From: Caloranaerobacter ferrireducens | Lineage (GTDB): Bacteria > Bacillota > Clostridia > Tissierellales > Thermohalobacteraceae | Assembly (NCBI RefSeq): GCF_001730685.1 | Contig: NZ_MDJR01000004.1 | Coordinates: forward strand, 62,001-126,000 | DNA length: 64,000 nucleotides | Reading direction: 5' to 3' | In this document: piece by piece, positions 1 through 10,884 of the stretch | Layout: the number at the start of each line of letters is the position of its first letter | Numbering within the stretch: the first letter of the stretch is position 1 | Translations under genes and position numbers: made by a program | Notes under the pieces: model-generated | Database searches by the model: none | Told to the model about the DNA's origin: nothing | Seen by the model: only the letters and a program-made list of their open reading frames with translations

Positions 1-248
1 AATGCATTTAACCCCATACCTGGTGCTAAAGCAAAAGGATAATTTGCATATAAAGCCATTACTAATGTTGCAGCAATAGCTGATAAAGCGGTTGCAGTAA
101 ATAATGCTCCAAAATCCATCCCAGTTGCAGATAAAGTCAATGGATTAACTATAAGTATGTAGGCCATTGTCATAAAAGTTGTTATACCTGCTGTAATCTC
201 TGTTCTGATGTTTGTGTTGTTTTCTGTTAGTTTAAAGAACTTATCCAT
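1..248 (-). CDS. pbuG: Guanine/hypoxanthine permease (AzgA/PbuG-type, NCS2 family), N-terminal part only
   Basis: The gene runs off the left edge; about 82 N-terminal residues are visible. They begin MDKFFKLTENNTNIRTEITA, followed by GITTFMTMAYILIVNP and a second hydrophobic stretch ending ALAPGMGLNA, which is the signature N-terminus of AzgA/PbuG purine permeases. These are inner-membrane proton symporters that import guanine and hypoxanthine. The start ATG at 248 follows a strong AAGGAGG site. The gene has its own promoter, guanine riboswitch and terminator hairpin upstream, so high intracellular guanine should shut it off. It is followed upstream by guaA and guaB on the same strand, forming a purine block. 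Confidence 0.9.
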   Translation of the reverse strand, partial: MDKFFKLTENNTNIRTEITAGITTFMTMAYILIVNPLTLSATGMDFGALFTATALSAIAATLVMALYANYPFALAPGMGLNA

Positions 249-291
249 TACTAGCCCCTCCTTAATTATTATTATTGCTTAAAAATAATTT

Positions 292-344
292 AAGCCCAGT
301 CAGGGTAGGTTTACGCTATAAGTGAAACCTACCCGACCGGGCTT
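292..344 (-). terminator. Terminator hairpin of the pbuG guanine riboswitch
   Basis: A long stem of about 20 bp (AAGCCC...GGGTAGGTTT pairing with AAACCTACCC...GGGCTT) ends in a T-rich run shortly before the pbuG ribosome binding site. Its position between aptamer and start codon suggests premature termination when guanine is bound. Confidence 0.75.
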
Positions 345-446
345 TTGTCCCCTCGGTGTGATATTACACATAGTAATACCTGTACCGCTCGGACCAGACA
401 AAAACATTACATAAAAGTAAGTTTTTCGGAACCCTAGGTACACTTT

Positions 447-517
447 CACTCATAGTCAGGCAATTTACGGTTGCCTGGTAGAAACTCCCCAGCCATATTC
501 CAGGGATTATATGAGTG
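447..517 (-). promoter_or_regulatory. Guanine-type purine riboswitch upstream of pbuG
   Basis: The minus strand shows the purine aptamer: P1 arms CACTCATATAAT and GACTATGAGTG, the conserved ATATGG and GTTTCTACC junction segments and the CCGTAAA loop. The specificity nucleotide in GACTATG is C rather than T, which in this class indicates guanine/hypoxanthine recognition. Confidence 0.95.
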
Positions 518-542
518 GTAAATATTTTATTTTCCTAAGCTA

Positions 543-571
543 ATAATAACAAATTAAAATATATAAGTCAA
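543..571 (-). promoter_or_regulatory. Promoter of the pbuG riboswitch transcript
   Basis: TTGACT, a 17 bp spacer and TATTAT lie just upstream of the aptamer on the minus strand. This matches a vegetative sigma-A promoter. Confidence 0.7.
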
Positions 572-633
572 TACATTTTGCGAATATTAAATATAATTAA
601 TAAAAATAAAGTTTGTTATAATACGAACATTTT

Positions 634-2166
634 TTATTCCCATTCGATGGTTCCAGGTGGTTTAGATGTTATATCGTATACTACTCTGTTTACATTTTCT
701 ACATTATTAACTATCTTATTTGATATTTCCTCTAATACATCAAATGGTATTTTAGCCCAATCTGCTGTCATTCCATCTGTACTAGTTACCGCTCTTAACA
801 CTATCAAATGACTATATGTTCTTTCATCTCCCATAACTCCTACACTTTTTACGTCTGGTAGAACAGCAAAGTACTGCCAAATCTTTTTATCAAGTCCATT
901 TTTCTTAATCTCTTGCCTAAATATCCAATCAGCTTCACGAACTATTTCTAATTTTTCTTCAGTTATTTCTCCTAGAACTCTTATAGCCAATCCAGGTCCA
1001 GGGAAAGGTTGCCTATTTACTATTTCATCTGGAATGCAAAGCTTCCTTCCAACATCTCTCACTTCATCTTTAAATAATAATCTCAAAGGTTCTATTATTT
1101 CAAAATCGACATCTTCAGGAAGTCCACCTACATTGTGATGACTCTTTATAACAGAAGCTTTATCAGTTCCACTCTCTATAACATCTGGATATATTGTACC
1201 TTGAACGAGATAATCGACTTTCCCAAGCTTACTTTTCTCTTCTTCAAAAACTCTAATAAATTCCTCTCCTATTATCTTTCTTTTTTTCTCTGGATCTGTT
1301 ACCCCTTTAAGCTTATTTAAAAATCTATCCTTTGCATTAACTCTTATTAGATTCATATTGAATTTTTCTCTAAATATTTTCTCTACCTGATCCCCTTCAT
1401 CTTTTCTAAGCAAACCATGATCAACAAAAATACAAGTAAGATTATGTCCAATCGCTTTATGAACTAATACTGCTGCAACAGAAGAATCTACTCCTCCTGA
1501 CAATGCACATATAGCTTTTTTGTCTCCTATTTTCTCCTTTATTTCTCTAATAGATTGGCTGATAAAATCCTCCATAGTCCAATTAGGCTCACACTTACAA
1601 ATGTTATATATGAAATTTTTAATTATATCTCTACCTCTTTGAGTATGTTCTACTTCTGGATGAAACTGAACTGCAAAAATTTTATCTTCATTTTTCATTG
1701 CTGCAACAGGACAAGAATCTGTGCTTGCTATAACTTTAAAACCTTCAGGAAGTTTTTCAATAAAATCAGTATGACTCATCCAGCATGTTATACTTTCTTC
1801 TAAACCTTTAAATAAATCACCATTATCGATAATTTCTAATTTAGTCTTTCCATATTCTCTAGAATCAGCTTTACTCACTTCTCCACCAAAAACTTGTGCT
1901 ATCAACTGACCACCATAACAAATTCCTAAAATTGGTACATTTAAACCAAAAACTCCTTGCTTGCATTTTGGAGAATCTGATGCATAAACACTAGCAGGTC
2001 CTCCTGAAAAAATAATTCCTTTTGGAGATTTAGCTTTTATTTTTTCAATATCATAATCATAAGGTACTATTTCACAATATACATTTGCTTCCCTTACTCT
2101 TCTAGCTATTAATTGACTATATTGGCCCCCAAAATCAAGTATTAAAATTAAATCGTTCTTCATCAT
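634..2166 (-). CDS. guaA: GMP synthase (glutamine-hydrolysing)
   Basis: Converts XMP to GMP using ATP and glutamine; cytosolic, last step of de novo GMP synthesis. 510 residues, full length. The class I glutamine amidotransferase domain occupies about residues 5-195 with the nucleophile Cys83 in GICYGGQ and the His-Glu pair in FHPEVEHT. The ATP-pyrophosphatase domain starts near 215 with the P-loop SGGVDSS, and the C-terminal dimerisation domain ends in KPPGTIEWE. The start ATG (two tandem ATGs) follows GGAGG. It lies about 130 bp downstream of guaB, separated by a repeat cluster, and no terminator was seen between them, so co-transcription from the guaB riboswitch promoter is possible. Confidence 0.98.
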   Translation of the reverse strand: MMKNDLILILDFGGQYSQLIARRVREANVYCEIVPYDYDIEKIKAKSPKGIIFSGGPASVYASDSPKCKQGVFGLNVPILGICYGGQLIAQVFGGEVSKADSREYGKTKLEIIDNGDLFKGLEESITCWMSHTDFIEKLPEGFKVIASTDSCPVAAMKNEDKIFAVQFHPEVEHTQRGRDIIKNFIYNICKCEPNWTMEDFISQSIREIKEKIGDKKAICALSGGVDSSVAAVLVHKAIGHNLTCIFVDHGLLRKDEGDQVEKIFREKFNMNLIRVNAKDRFLNKLKGVTDPEKKRKIIGEEFIRVFEEEKSKLGKVDYLVQGTIYPDVIESGTDKASVIKSHHNVGGLPEDVDFEIIEPLRLLFKDEVRDVGRKLCIPDEIVNRQPFPGPGLAIRVLGEITEEKLEIVREADWIFRQEIKKNGLDKKIWQYFAVLPDVKSVGVMGDERTYSHLIVLRAVTSTDGMTADWAKIPFDVLEEISNKIVNNVENVNRVVYDITSKPPGTIEWE

Positions 2167-2182
2167 ACTACCTCCGTTTTCT

Positions 2183-2300
2183 CACTATTCGTCATTTGAT
2201 ATTCGTCATTCGCTTTTCGCTACTCGCTATTCGATTGTCGAGAAACGAAAAGCGAATAGCCAATGCTAGTACCCAGTACCAAGTACCTAGCACCTAATAT

Positions 2301-2303
<3 letters not shown>
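2183..2303. repeat. Intergenic microrepeat cluster (CGAAT-type palindrome plus GTACC run)
   Basis: Short units such as ATTCGTCATTCGC and GCTATTCG are followed by their complement (CGAAAAGCGAATAGCC), so the block can fold on itself. It continues into a run of degenerate GTACCCAGTACC/AAGTACCTAGCACC units that reaches the guaB stop codon. Related blocks recur across the window. Confidence 0.8.
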
Positions 2304-3851
<1,548 letters not shown>

Positions 3852-3883
3852 CTACAAATATAGCTAGGTTTAATACAAAATCC

Positions 3884-3954
3884 CACTCATAGTCAGACAA
3901 TTTACGGTTGTCTGGTAGAGACTTTCTGGCCATATTCCAGAAATTATATGAGTG
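3884..3954 (-). promoter_or_regulatory. Guanine-type purine riboswitch upstream of guaB
   Basis: Same aptamer architecture as the pbuG copy: P1 arms CACTCATATAAT and GACTATGAGTG, ATATGG, GTCTCTACC and CCGTAAA. The specificity base is C, pointing to guanine. Confidence 0.95.
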
Positions 3955-3979
3955 ACAGCCGCTATTTAGTTTTCTTTTT

Positions 3980-4008
3980 AAGTTAACAGAAATTTATAGA
4001 GTTGTCAA
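3980..4008 (-). promoter_or_regulatory. Promoter of the guaB riboswitch transcript
   Basis: TTGACA, 17 bp and TAACTT precede the aptamer on the minus strand. Confidence 0.7.
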
Positions 4009-4049
4009 GATTAATTTATATAGAAAATTGTGTATCTTGTTTGAATTAG

Positions 4050-4081
4050 AAAAAAGAGGTATCTCCAAAGATACCTCTTTT
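4050..4081 (-). terminator. Intrinsic terminator after the 84-residue membrane protein
   Basis: AAAAGAGGTATCT and AGATACCTCTTTT flank a short loop, followed on the minus strand by more T. The hairpin overlaps the stop codon of the upstream gene. Confidence 0.85.
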
Positions 4082-4334
4082 ACTTATCTTTTTTTATTGC
4101 AACATATATATTAAAAACCAAACCAATAATTAATATATACATAACAAAGTCATTAACATAATATTCAGAATATCCAATTATATTCGTCCCAAAAAGAGTT
4201 GCAGTTATATTTTTTAGCTTCTCACTATTTAAAACTAATCCAATACTATAATTCAGCCTGCTTACATAAAATATTTTTAATATGATAACAGCAATAAATA
4301 AAATCACATTAACTATTGAAGTTTTTTTCAACAC
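4080..4334 (-). CDS. Small membrane protein of unknown function
   Basis: 84 residues, not recognised. Two hydrophobic segments are visible (about residues 8-24 and 62-80), and it ends in a lysine-rich tail, IKKDK. The reading frame starts with GTG at 4334 (TTG next) after an AAGG site. The GTG overlaps the last base of the stop codon of the reading frame that continues the preceding DUF6973-like gene. That tight coupling suggests the two proteins are made together, perhaps as a secreted protein and a membrane partner. Function and partner role are inference. Confidence 0.6.
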   Translation of the reverse strand: MLKKTSIVNVILFIAVIILKIFYVSRLNYSIGLVLNSEKLKNITATLFGTNIIGYSEYYVNDFVMYILIIGLVFNIYVAIKKDK

Positions 4335-5073
4335 TACCTTTCACCATCCGAATTAGTTTTTACTAATTTCTCTTTAACAATTCTTCTCATTCTACCATTT
4401 CTGACATCTTGCTGTACAATATCTGCTAAACTGTTATCTGATTTAGATTTATTTCTACTGCCAATTATTCTTCCTATTTTATTATTATATAAATCCATTT
4501 CTTTTTCAATTTCAGGTTGACCGGATGCTCCTATTTCATGCGCTGTTGCCCATCTATAAGCCCAACATAATCAATATGTTTAACCATTAAAGCATTCCAA
4601 TAAGCATGTCTAAAAGCATCTCCATTCCCATTATGTAACCCAGAAGAATATCTTTCATTTGCCTCATTAAATGCTTTTTTGCCCTGCCATATTGCTTTCA
4701 ACCCTTTAGTAGGATTTTCATTATATAACTTTTGTTCTTCTGGATTCAAATCAACTGGTGCTGGATAATTTGAATAAGCTATAACTTCATTAACTTTAAT
4801 ATTTTTATTTAAGTATTTTTTACGCATTTCAGCTTTAAGAAATCGATTTAATTCTTCATTAGTTGCATCTGGATTTTGTTTAATATAATCATTCAATTTC
4901 CCCATAAAATATTCAACATCTTCTAATTTTAGAAGTTTTCCATAATTGATCTCATCATAAACATGACTTGGACTAATTTTTTCAATATTAGATGTCGCAA
5001 AAACTGTAGATACTCCTGTCAAGATAGTTAACACACATACAAAAACAATAAAGAAAGTTTTTAGATGTCTCAT
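4334..5073 (-). pseudogene. Secreted DUF6973-like protein, interrupted by a frameshift
   Basis: The 5' frame gives 180 residues with a signal peptide (MRHLKTFFIVFVCVLTILTG...FATS) and a C-terminal segment NGDAFRHAYWNALM that resembles the DUF6973 domain. It stops after LIDGQQRMK. A one-base shift near 4551-4562 opens a frame reading WATAHEIGASGQPEIEKEMD and continuing for about 70 residues to a TAG at 4334-4336. The continuation is plausible as the rest of the same domain (the conserved histidine-glutamate patch ATAHE follows directly). Either the gene is disrupted or there is a sequencing error. The downstream small membrane gene overlaps the end of the second frame, which supports that frame as once coding. 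Confidence 0.7.
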
Positions 5074-5595
5074 TTGTCATCCCCCTCTTAATTTTTAATT
5101 ATTATAGTTAATTACAGAACTCTACAATTGTTAAAAAAAACTAATATTATTTAATAATAATGATGTGTTATACGATATAAATTATATATATATAATATAT
5201 GAAATGTCAATTATTTTTTTAAATGTAATTATTTTGTAATAATGTAGTCTTAATATCATATTTTTTAAAATATTACTCTAATGATAATATAAAGAAGAAT
5301 TAAATATCCATCGTTAAACCTAAACGTAATAAAAAAGATAAAGATATTGCTTTAACTAAAAGCAAAACTAAAAAGTTTATAGACATCCTAAAGGTCTTTC
5401 TAAAAACAAGAACATAATAAACTTAAAAAATTTACGTTTTAAAAAAGTGATAGAGGTATACTTAACATGCTGGAAGAAATCTTTTTTAAGCAGCGTGCTT
5501 AATTAAAGCACGCCACTTATCCTTAAATAACAAGCAAAATAACTAAACTATACTCAATCCGTACAGTTTTTTATTTTATCTTAAATAACACTTTC
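5074..5595. other. 522 bp intergenic stretch, no gene recognised
   Basis: Very AT-rich. It contains a perfect 8 bp hairpin GCGTGCTT/AAGCACGC at 5493-5513 without a T-tract, and a short lysine-rich open stretch on the plus strand (about 5310-5420) without start site or recognisable homology. No tRNA, riboswitch or convincing small ORF was seen. Confidence 0.5.
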
Positions 5596-6330
5596 TCACG
5601 ATAATTTTACACTATCTCCATATATAACTCTTAAAGACCCTAAAAGTTCCGTATCCCTCTTACCTAATCCATACCCAATTTTCTCAATACTTATTCTAGG
5701 TAATGAAACAAAATCTTCTGCAATACTTTTTATTATGGCAGCACCAGTAGGAGTAACTAGTTCGCTCCTTATTCCTGTACTATATATAGGTACTCCTTTT
5801 AATATTTCTAATGTTGCAGGAGCAGGTATAGGTAATTTACCATATCTATAATCCATAAGACCTGTTCCGACATGTATATAGGATGATAATATTTTGTCTA
5901 CTTTAAGCATATTTATGCAAATACACGCACCGACAATATCAATTATTGAATCTATAGCTCCTACCTCATGAAAATATACCCTCTCTATTGGTCTATTATG
6001 TATTTTACTTTCAGCTTCAGCTATTAATTTAAATATTTTTTTACTCATTTCTTTAATCTTTATATCAAGTTCGCTATCTTCTATCAGCTTAATAATATCA
6101 AATAAATTTCTCTTATTATCCTTTAAAGAACCAGTCAATATTACATCAAAATCCGTTCCCGCTATACCTTTCTTTTTCTTTTTTTCAATATTTATCGAAA
6201 AGCCTTCAATATTAATCTTTTTTAATTCTTTTAAAAAATCGTCTTTGTTTATACCTAAATCTAATAAAGCTCCGATAATCATATCTCCACTTATACCAGA
6301 TAAACAGTCAAAATATAACATTTTTTTCAT
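5596..6330 (-). CDS. larC: LarC N-terminal part (nickel-pincer cofactor synthesis, DUF111)
   Basis: LarC is the CTP-dependent nickel insertase that completes the nickel-pincer cofactor of lactate racemase and related enzymes. This 244-residue protein starts MLYFDCLSGISGDMIIGALLDLG and carries YFHEVGAIDSIIDIVGA and ELVTPTGAA, all typical of the LarC N-terminal half (LarC1). Full LarC is about 400 residues and in lactobacilli is made by frameshifting from larC1 into larC2. Here the frame ends after LRVIYGDSVKLS and I see no LarC2-like frame in the 520 bp that follow. The start ATG follows GAGGTG. No larA, larB or larE is in the window. Confidence 0.85.
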   Translation of the reverse strand: MKKMLYFDCLSGISGDMIIGALLDLGINKDDFLKELKKINIEGFSINIEKKKKKGIAGTDFDVILTGSLKDNKRNLFDIIKLIEDSELDIKIKEMSKKIFKLIAEAESKIHNRPIERVYFHEVGAIDSIIDIVGACICINMLKVDKILSSYIHVGTGLMDYRYGKLPIPAPATLEILKGVPIYSTGIRSELVTPTGAAIIKSIAEDFVSLPRISIEKIGYGLGKRDTELLGSLRVIYGDSVKLS

Positions 6331-6390
6331 TTAATCACCTCATTTTTAAAATCGTTTATCGTCTTTCATCATTCGCTGTTCGTGAAATTA

Positions 6391-6427
6391 TTAAAAACAA
6401 AAGTCTCAGTTTTTCACAAGACTTTTG
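6391..6427 (-). terminator. Terminator-like hairpin in the larC leader
   Basis: On the minus strand CAAAAGTCT pairs with AGACTTTTG and is followed by TTTTTAAT, about 60 bp before the larC start codon. There is no minus-strand gene just upstream, so it may be an attenuator or the remnant of a lost gene's terminator. Confidence 0.45.
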
Positions 6428-6571
6428 ACTTTATCAATCGTTATTCCATCAAAGTAAATTATATCTTACTTTTTCCCTTTTTTTCAATTTAAACTATTTT
6501 ATTGTTTGCTATCTCTTTTTTTCATGCTATATATTTTTTTATAAGTAAAATACTAATAATGAATGAAATTA

Positions 6572-6632
6572 ATTCGTCGTTCGTCATTCGCTGTTCGATA
6601 TTCGAAAGACGAAAAGCGAATAACGAATATCG
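6572..6632. repeat. CGAAT-type palindromic microrepeat
   Basis: TCGTCATTCGCTGTTCG is followed by its inverted form CGAAAAGCGAATAACGAA. It lies immediately before the ribosome binding site of the first coat-like gene; an upstream in-frame ORF extension runs through it and is not expected to be translated. Confidence 0.75.
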
Positions 6633-6658
6633 ATTTATTAAAAATTGGAGGTATTGCC

Positions 6659-6865
6659 ATGGCAAATTTTAATTCTAAGTTAGATTATAAAACACTTTCA
6701 TTAATCGAAGAGCAATTAAAGCAAGAGAAACTGCTATATAAAAAATACTTAAATTATGCAGAAATGTGTTATGATAGTGAACTTAAAAACTTATGCTACA
6801 ACGCCAGTAAGAGACATAAGAAAAATTATAAGAAAGTACTTAGTTATTTAGTCGATAGTCGATAA
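6659..6865 (+). CDS. Small spore-coat-like protein (CotF/ferritin-like helix pair)
   Basis: 68 residues from the ATG at 6659, which follows a clear TTGGAGG site; longer in-frame starts lie inside a repeat. The sequence (LSLIEEQLKQEKLLYKKYLNYAEMCYDSELKNLCYNA) resembles the helical hairpin of CotF-type spore coat proteins. A second coat-like gene follows in the same direction. The final residues VDSR and the stop codon are encoded by a GTCGATAGTCGATAATCGATAG repeat, so the natural C-terminus has been overrun by repeat DNA. Coat function is inferred from weak similarity and context. Confidence 0.6.
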   Translation: MANFNSKLDYKTLSLIEEQLKQEKLLYKKYLNYAEMCYDSELKNLCYNASKRHKKNYKKVLSYLVDSR

Positions 6866-7060
6866 TCGATAGAGAAATTAAAAATTGAAAATGTAAAATT
6901 TAGAATTAGTTAACGGTTGACAGTCAACAATCAATAGTCGATAGATAAAAAAATATTGGCTGACAACTAACAGTTTTCAGGTATCAGTTATTCTTTAAGT
7001 CTTAATTTTCAATTTTAAATTTTACAATTTCCTGTTCTCTGTTAACTGGCAACTCACATA
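6866..7060. repeat. Low-complexity repeat block between the coat-like genes
   Basis: GTCGATAATCGATAG units are followed by an AAATTGAAAATGTAAAATTT segment and, about 120 bp later, its inverted counterpart ending TTTTACAATTT. TGACAGTC and CTGTTCTCTGTTAACTG runs belong to the same dispersed families seen elsewhere. No gene seen. Confidence 0.65.
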
Positions 7061-7076
7061 AAAGGAGGCATGCCTC

Positions 7077-7343
7077 ATGTACATTATTAATAATTTATCA
7101 GAACAAGAAATATTAAATGACTTAGTCTTATCGGAAAAAGAATTAGCAATTTCTTATAACAATACAATTGTTGAATCAACTTGCCCAGTTTTAAGGAAAA
7201 TACTATCTGAATGTCTAAATGATATTCAAGATATTCAATATACAATATATAAGATAATGGATGAAAGAGGATGGAATCGAAGCCGTTTGGTAAGCGAATC
7301 AGATTTACTTAATACAGTAGAAAAATTTCAATCTATACAATAA
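7077..7343 (+). CDS. Small spore-coat-like protein (CotF family)
   Basis: 88 residues, ATG at 7077 after AAAGGAGG. The text NNLSEQEILNDLVLSEKELAISYNN and the later RKILSECLNDIQDIQYTIYKIMDERGW resemble CotF-domain proteins (spore coat, two long helices). The tryptophan-containing MxxRGW element after the second helix is characteristic of that family. Its neighbour at 6659 has the same general build, so the pair probably contributes to the spore surface. A family-2 repeat begins two bases after the stop codon. Confidence 0.7.
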   Translation: MYIINNLSEQEILNDLVLSEKELAISYNNTIVESTCPVLRKILSECLNDIQDIQYTIYKIMDERGWNRSRLVSESDLLNTVEKFQSIQ

Positions 7344-7344
7344 A

Positions 7345-7460
7345 AAAATCTTCGATTTAAAAAAACTTAAATTAAGGATGATTTTTTTGAAATCCATTAC
7401 GGAAATTATATCTTAAATTATCTACAATTCAATAAGGAATATAATTTCCTATAAATTATA
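7345..7460. repeat. Family-2 interspersed repeat, copy 1 (~115 bp)
   Basis: Shows the core CCATTACGGAAATTATAT ... AATATAATTTCCTATAAATTATA (inverted arms) preceded by an AAAATCTTCGATTTAAA arm. The centre reads TTATCTACAATT, one base off a DnaA box. Sits between the coat-like gene and the groEL terminator. Confidence 0.85.
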
Positions 7461-7490
7461 AAAAACCTCCGGCAAAAAACCGGAGGTTTT
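7461..7490 (-). terminator. Intrinsic terminator of groES-groEL
   Basis: AAAACCTCCGG pairs with CCGGAGGTTTT and is followed by T on the minus strand, directly after the groEL stop codon. Confidence 0.9.
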
Positions 7491-7492
7491 CA

Positions 7493-9127
<1,635 letters not shown>

Positions 9128-9163
9128 TTACCTCCTTTTTCTTTTTTTAACATAAAACCGTCT

Positions 9164-9280
9164 TTCACTTCTCACTATTCGCTACTCGTAATTCGCTATT
9201 CGATTTTCGAAAAGAAAGTAGCGAAAAGCAAATAGCCAAAACAATTTTACATTTTACATTTTCAATTTTACATTTCTTTA
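9164..9280. repeat. Microrepeat block between groES and groEL
   Basis: TTCGCTACTCGTAATTCGC, then the inverted GAAAGTAGCGAAAAGCAAATAGCC, followed by an ATTTTACATTTTCAATTTTACA run. Same family as at 2183 and 9831. Confidence 0.75.
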
Positions 9281-9289
9281 TCCCAGCGT

Positions 9290-9571
9290 CTATTCAATTA
9301 CAGCTAAAATATCTACTAATTTTAAGATAGTATATTCTTCACCATCTACCTTAACTTCTGTACCAGCATATTTTGAGAATATTACCTTATCTCCCACTTT
9401 TAATTCTTCTTTTTTCTTCTCATCATTAGCAATACCAGGTCCTACAGCTATTACTTCTGCCATTTGAGGCTGCTCTTTAGCTGAACTTGGTAAAACGATA
9501 CCGCTTTTAGTTTTTTCTTCAACCTCGATTTTCTTAATAACCACTCTGTCGCCTAATGGTTTAATTTTCAT
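9290..9571 (-). CDS. groES: Co-chaperonin GroES (Hsp10)
   Basis: 93 residues from ATG at 9571, preceded by AGGAGGG; a longer in-frame ORF start overlaps the promoter region and is rejected. It caps the GroEL ring. Visible: [19 protein letters not shown] at the N-terminus, the mobile loop [19 protein letters not shown], and the roof/end motif [24 protein letters not shown]. First gene of the CIRCE-controlled operon. Confidence 0.98.
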   Translation of the reverse strand: MKIKPLGDRVVIKKIEVEEKTKSGIVLPSSAKEQPQMAEVIAVGPGIANDEKKKEELKVGDKVIFSKYAGTEVKVDGEEYTILKLVDILAVIE

Positions 9572-9624
9572 CTTATAACCCTCCTTATCATAATTTATAT
9601 TAAATAATATTACTTTCTCGGTTG

Positions 9625-9651
9625 TTAGCACTCACCACTATCGAGTGCTAA
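9625..9651 (-). promoter_or_regulatory. CIRCE operator (HrcA binding site)
   Basis: Perfect TTAGCACTC, 9 bp, GAGTGCTAA upstream of groES. A probable promoter (TTGCCT, 17 bp, TAACAT) lies just upstream on the minus strand, so the operator covers the transcription start. Confidence 0.98.
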
Positions 9652-9939
9652 TGTTTACAAATATATGTTATAAAATAGATTTTATGTAGGCAAACACTTT
9701 CACTCTCTATTTTTTTGAACTATAGGCGATTATACTCGTTTATTTTAATATTTATTCTATTTTCTTTGTTTTGCGTTTATTTACTACATAAATCGCTAAT
9801 TGCCAGAGAAAAGGAACAAATTGCCATATTCGTCGTTCGTCATTCGCTGTTCGTCATTCGAAAAGCAAGTAGCGAAAAGCAAATAGTCAAAATAATTTTA
9901 TATTTTCCATTTTTAATTTTACATTTTCTAATCCAGTCC
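9652..9939. other. Intergenic region with groES promoter and repeats, no gene
   Basis: Holds the groES promoter at its left end, then a T-rich plus-strand stretch, a CGAAT-type palindrome (about 9831-9890), and an ATTTTATATTTTCC/TTTTTAATTTTACATTTTC run. The open frames through it match repeat DNA and are not convincing genes. Confidence 0.6.
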
Positions 9940-10818
9940 CTAATCCCTAGCACCAATCCCATTCTCTCTTGCATAATAAAACAGATATTGCTGTGCAAAA
10001 CCTGCATATTCACCAAATTTGTTTTGTGCATATCTTTGTATATCTTTAAGTTTAGTATCTTTTTTAAGATAAAAATACTCCATTACCCTCTTTACCCAAA
10101 CATCTATCGGAAAAGCATCATATTTCTCCATAGAAAATAGCATTATACAATCAGCAACCTTAGGTCCTACACCAGCAAATAGCATCAATTCTTTTTTCGC
10201 TTCTTCTGTAGATAAGTTTTTCAACCTATAGATATCCATCTGCTTATTCGAAACAATCACTGCAGCATTAAATATGTATTTAGCTCTAAATCCTGTCTTA
10301 CAATCTCTTATATCATCTATTGTCAGCTTACTAAGAGTATCTGCTTTAGGAAAACTATAATATTTTTTTCCATTATATTCACCAATAAACTCTCCATATT
10401 TTTGACTTAAATTTTCTATAGCTCTTTTTATCATCGGTATTCTATTGTTAGCCGAAATAATAAATGATATTAAAATTTCCCAAACATCCTGCTTTAATAT
10501 TCTTATACCATAGCCATATTCTACAGCTTTTTTTAAAATTGTATCCTTTGAAAGCTCTCTTTTTATTTCACTATAATCTCTACCTAAATCAAAATATTCA
10601 AACCAAACATCATTAAATTCACTTAGATTAGTATTAGAAAAAACAATCTTTCCATCTTCTTTTTTTACATTTATAATTTTTCCATTTGCTACACCTGTAT
10701 AGCTACCATCTTCCTCTTTATTCCATCTAAAACATTGTCCACATTCGAATATATGCTCAGGTTCAAAATCTTCTAGATTTTCAATGATAACTTTATCTCT
10801 CTCTTCAATTATCTTCAA
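9940..10818 (-). CDS. ogg: 8-oxoguanine DNA glycosylase / AP lyase (Ogg1-type)
   Basis: Base-excision repair enzyme that removes 8-oxoguanine. About 292 residues from a TTG at 10818 that follows AGAGGAAGGG; the frame remains open further upstream, but that extension overlaps the gdh terminator. Visible parts: N-terminal OGG domain with FECGQCFRWNKEEDGSYTGV, then the HhH-GPD core with LMLFAGVGPKVADCIMLFSM, whose Lys matches the catalytic lysine of Ogg1 (GxKVADC), and the catalytic Asp in AFPIDVW. It carries no C-terminal iron-sulfur cluster. The last residues GARD and the stop lie in a GTGCTAGGGATTAGGGAC repeat run. Confidence 0.9.
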   Translation of the reverse strand: MKIIEERDKVIIENLEDFEPEHIFECGQCFRWNKEEDGSYTGVANGKIINVKKEDGKIVFSNTNLSEFNDVWFEYFDLGRDYSEIKRELSKDTILKKAVEYGYGIRILKQDVWEILISFIISANNRIPMIKRAIENLSQKYGEFIGEYNGKKYYSFPKADTLSKLTIDDIRDCKTGFRAKYIFNAAVIVSNKQMDIYRLKNLSTEEAKKELMLFAGVGPKVADCIMLFSMEKYDAFPIDVWVKRVMEYFYLKKDTKLKDIQRYAQNKFGEYAGFAQQYLFYYARENGIGARD

Positions 10819-10856
10819 AGTGATACACCCTTCCTCTTTAAAGGTCGTCCAATGAA

Positions 10857-10884
10857 AAAAAGCTGGCATTACGCCAGCTTTTTA
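10857..10884 (-). terminator. Intrinsic terminator of the glutamate dehydrogenase gene
   Basis: AAAAAGCTGGC, loop GTAAT, GCCAGCTTTTTTT on the minus strand immediately after the gdh stop codon. Confidence 0.92.

Noticed and set aside
5493-5513. Terminator GCGTGCTT/AAGCACGC
   Set aside because: Perfect hairpin but no T-tract on either strand and no gene ending nearby.
9715-10140. Plus-strand open frame of 141 codons upstream of the glycosylase region
   Set aside because: It runs through repeat DNA and the reverse of the ogg gene, lacks a ribosome binding site and encodes low-complexity hydrophobic residues.
10819-10869. Longer N-terminus of the glycosylase
   Set aside because: The extra codons overlap the gdh terminator region and lack a ribosome binding site; the TTG at 10818 has a good one.
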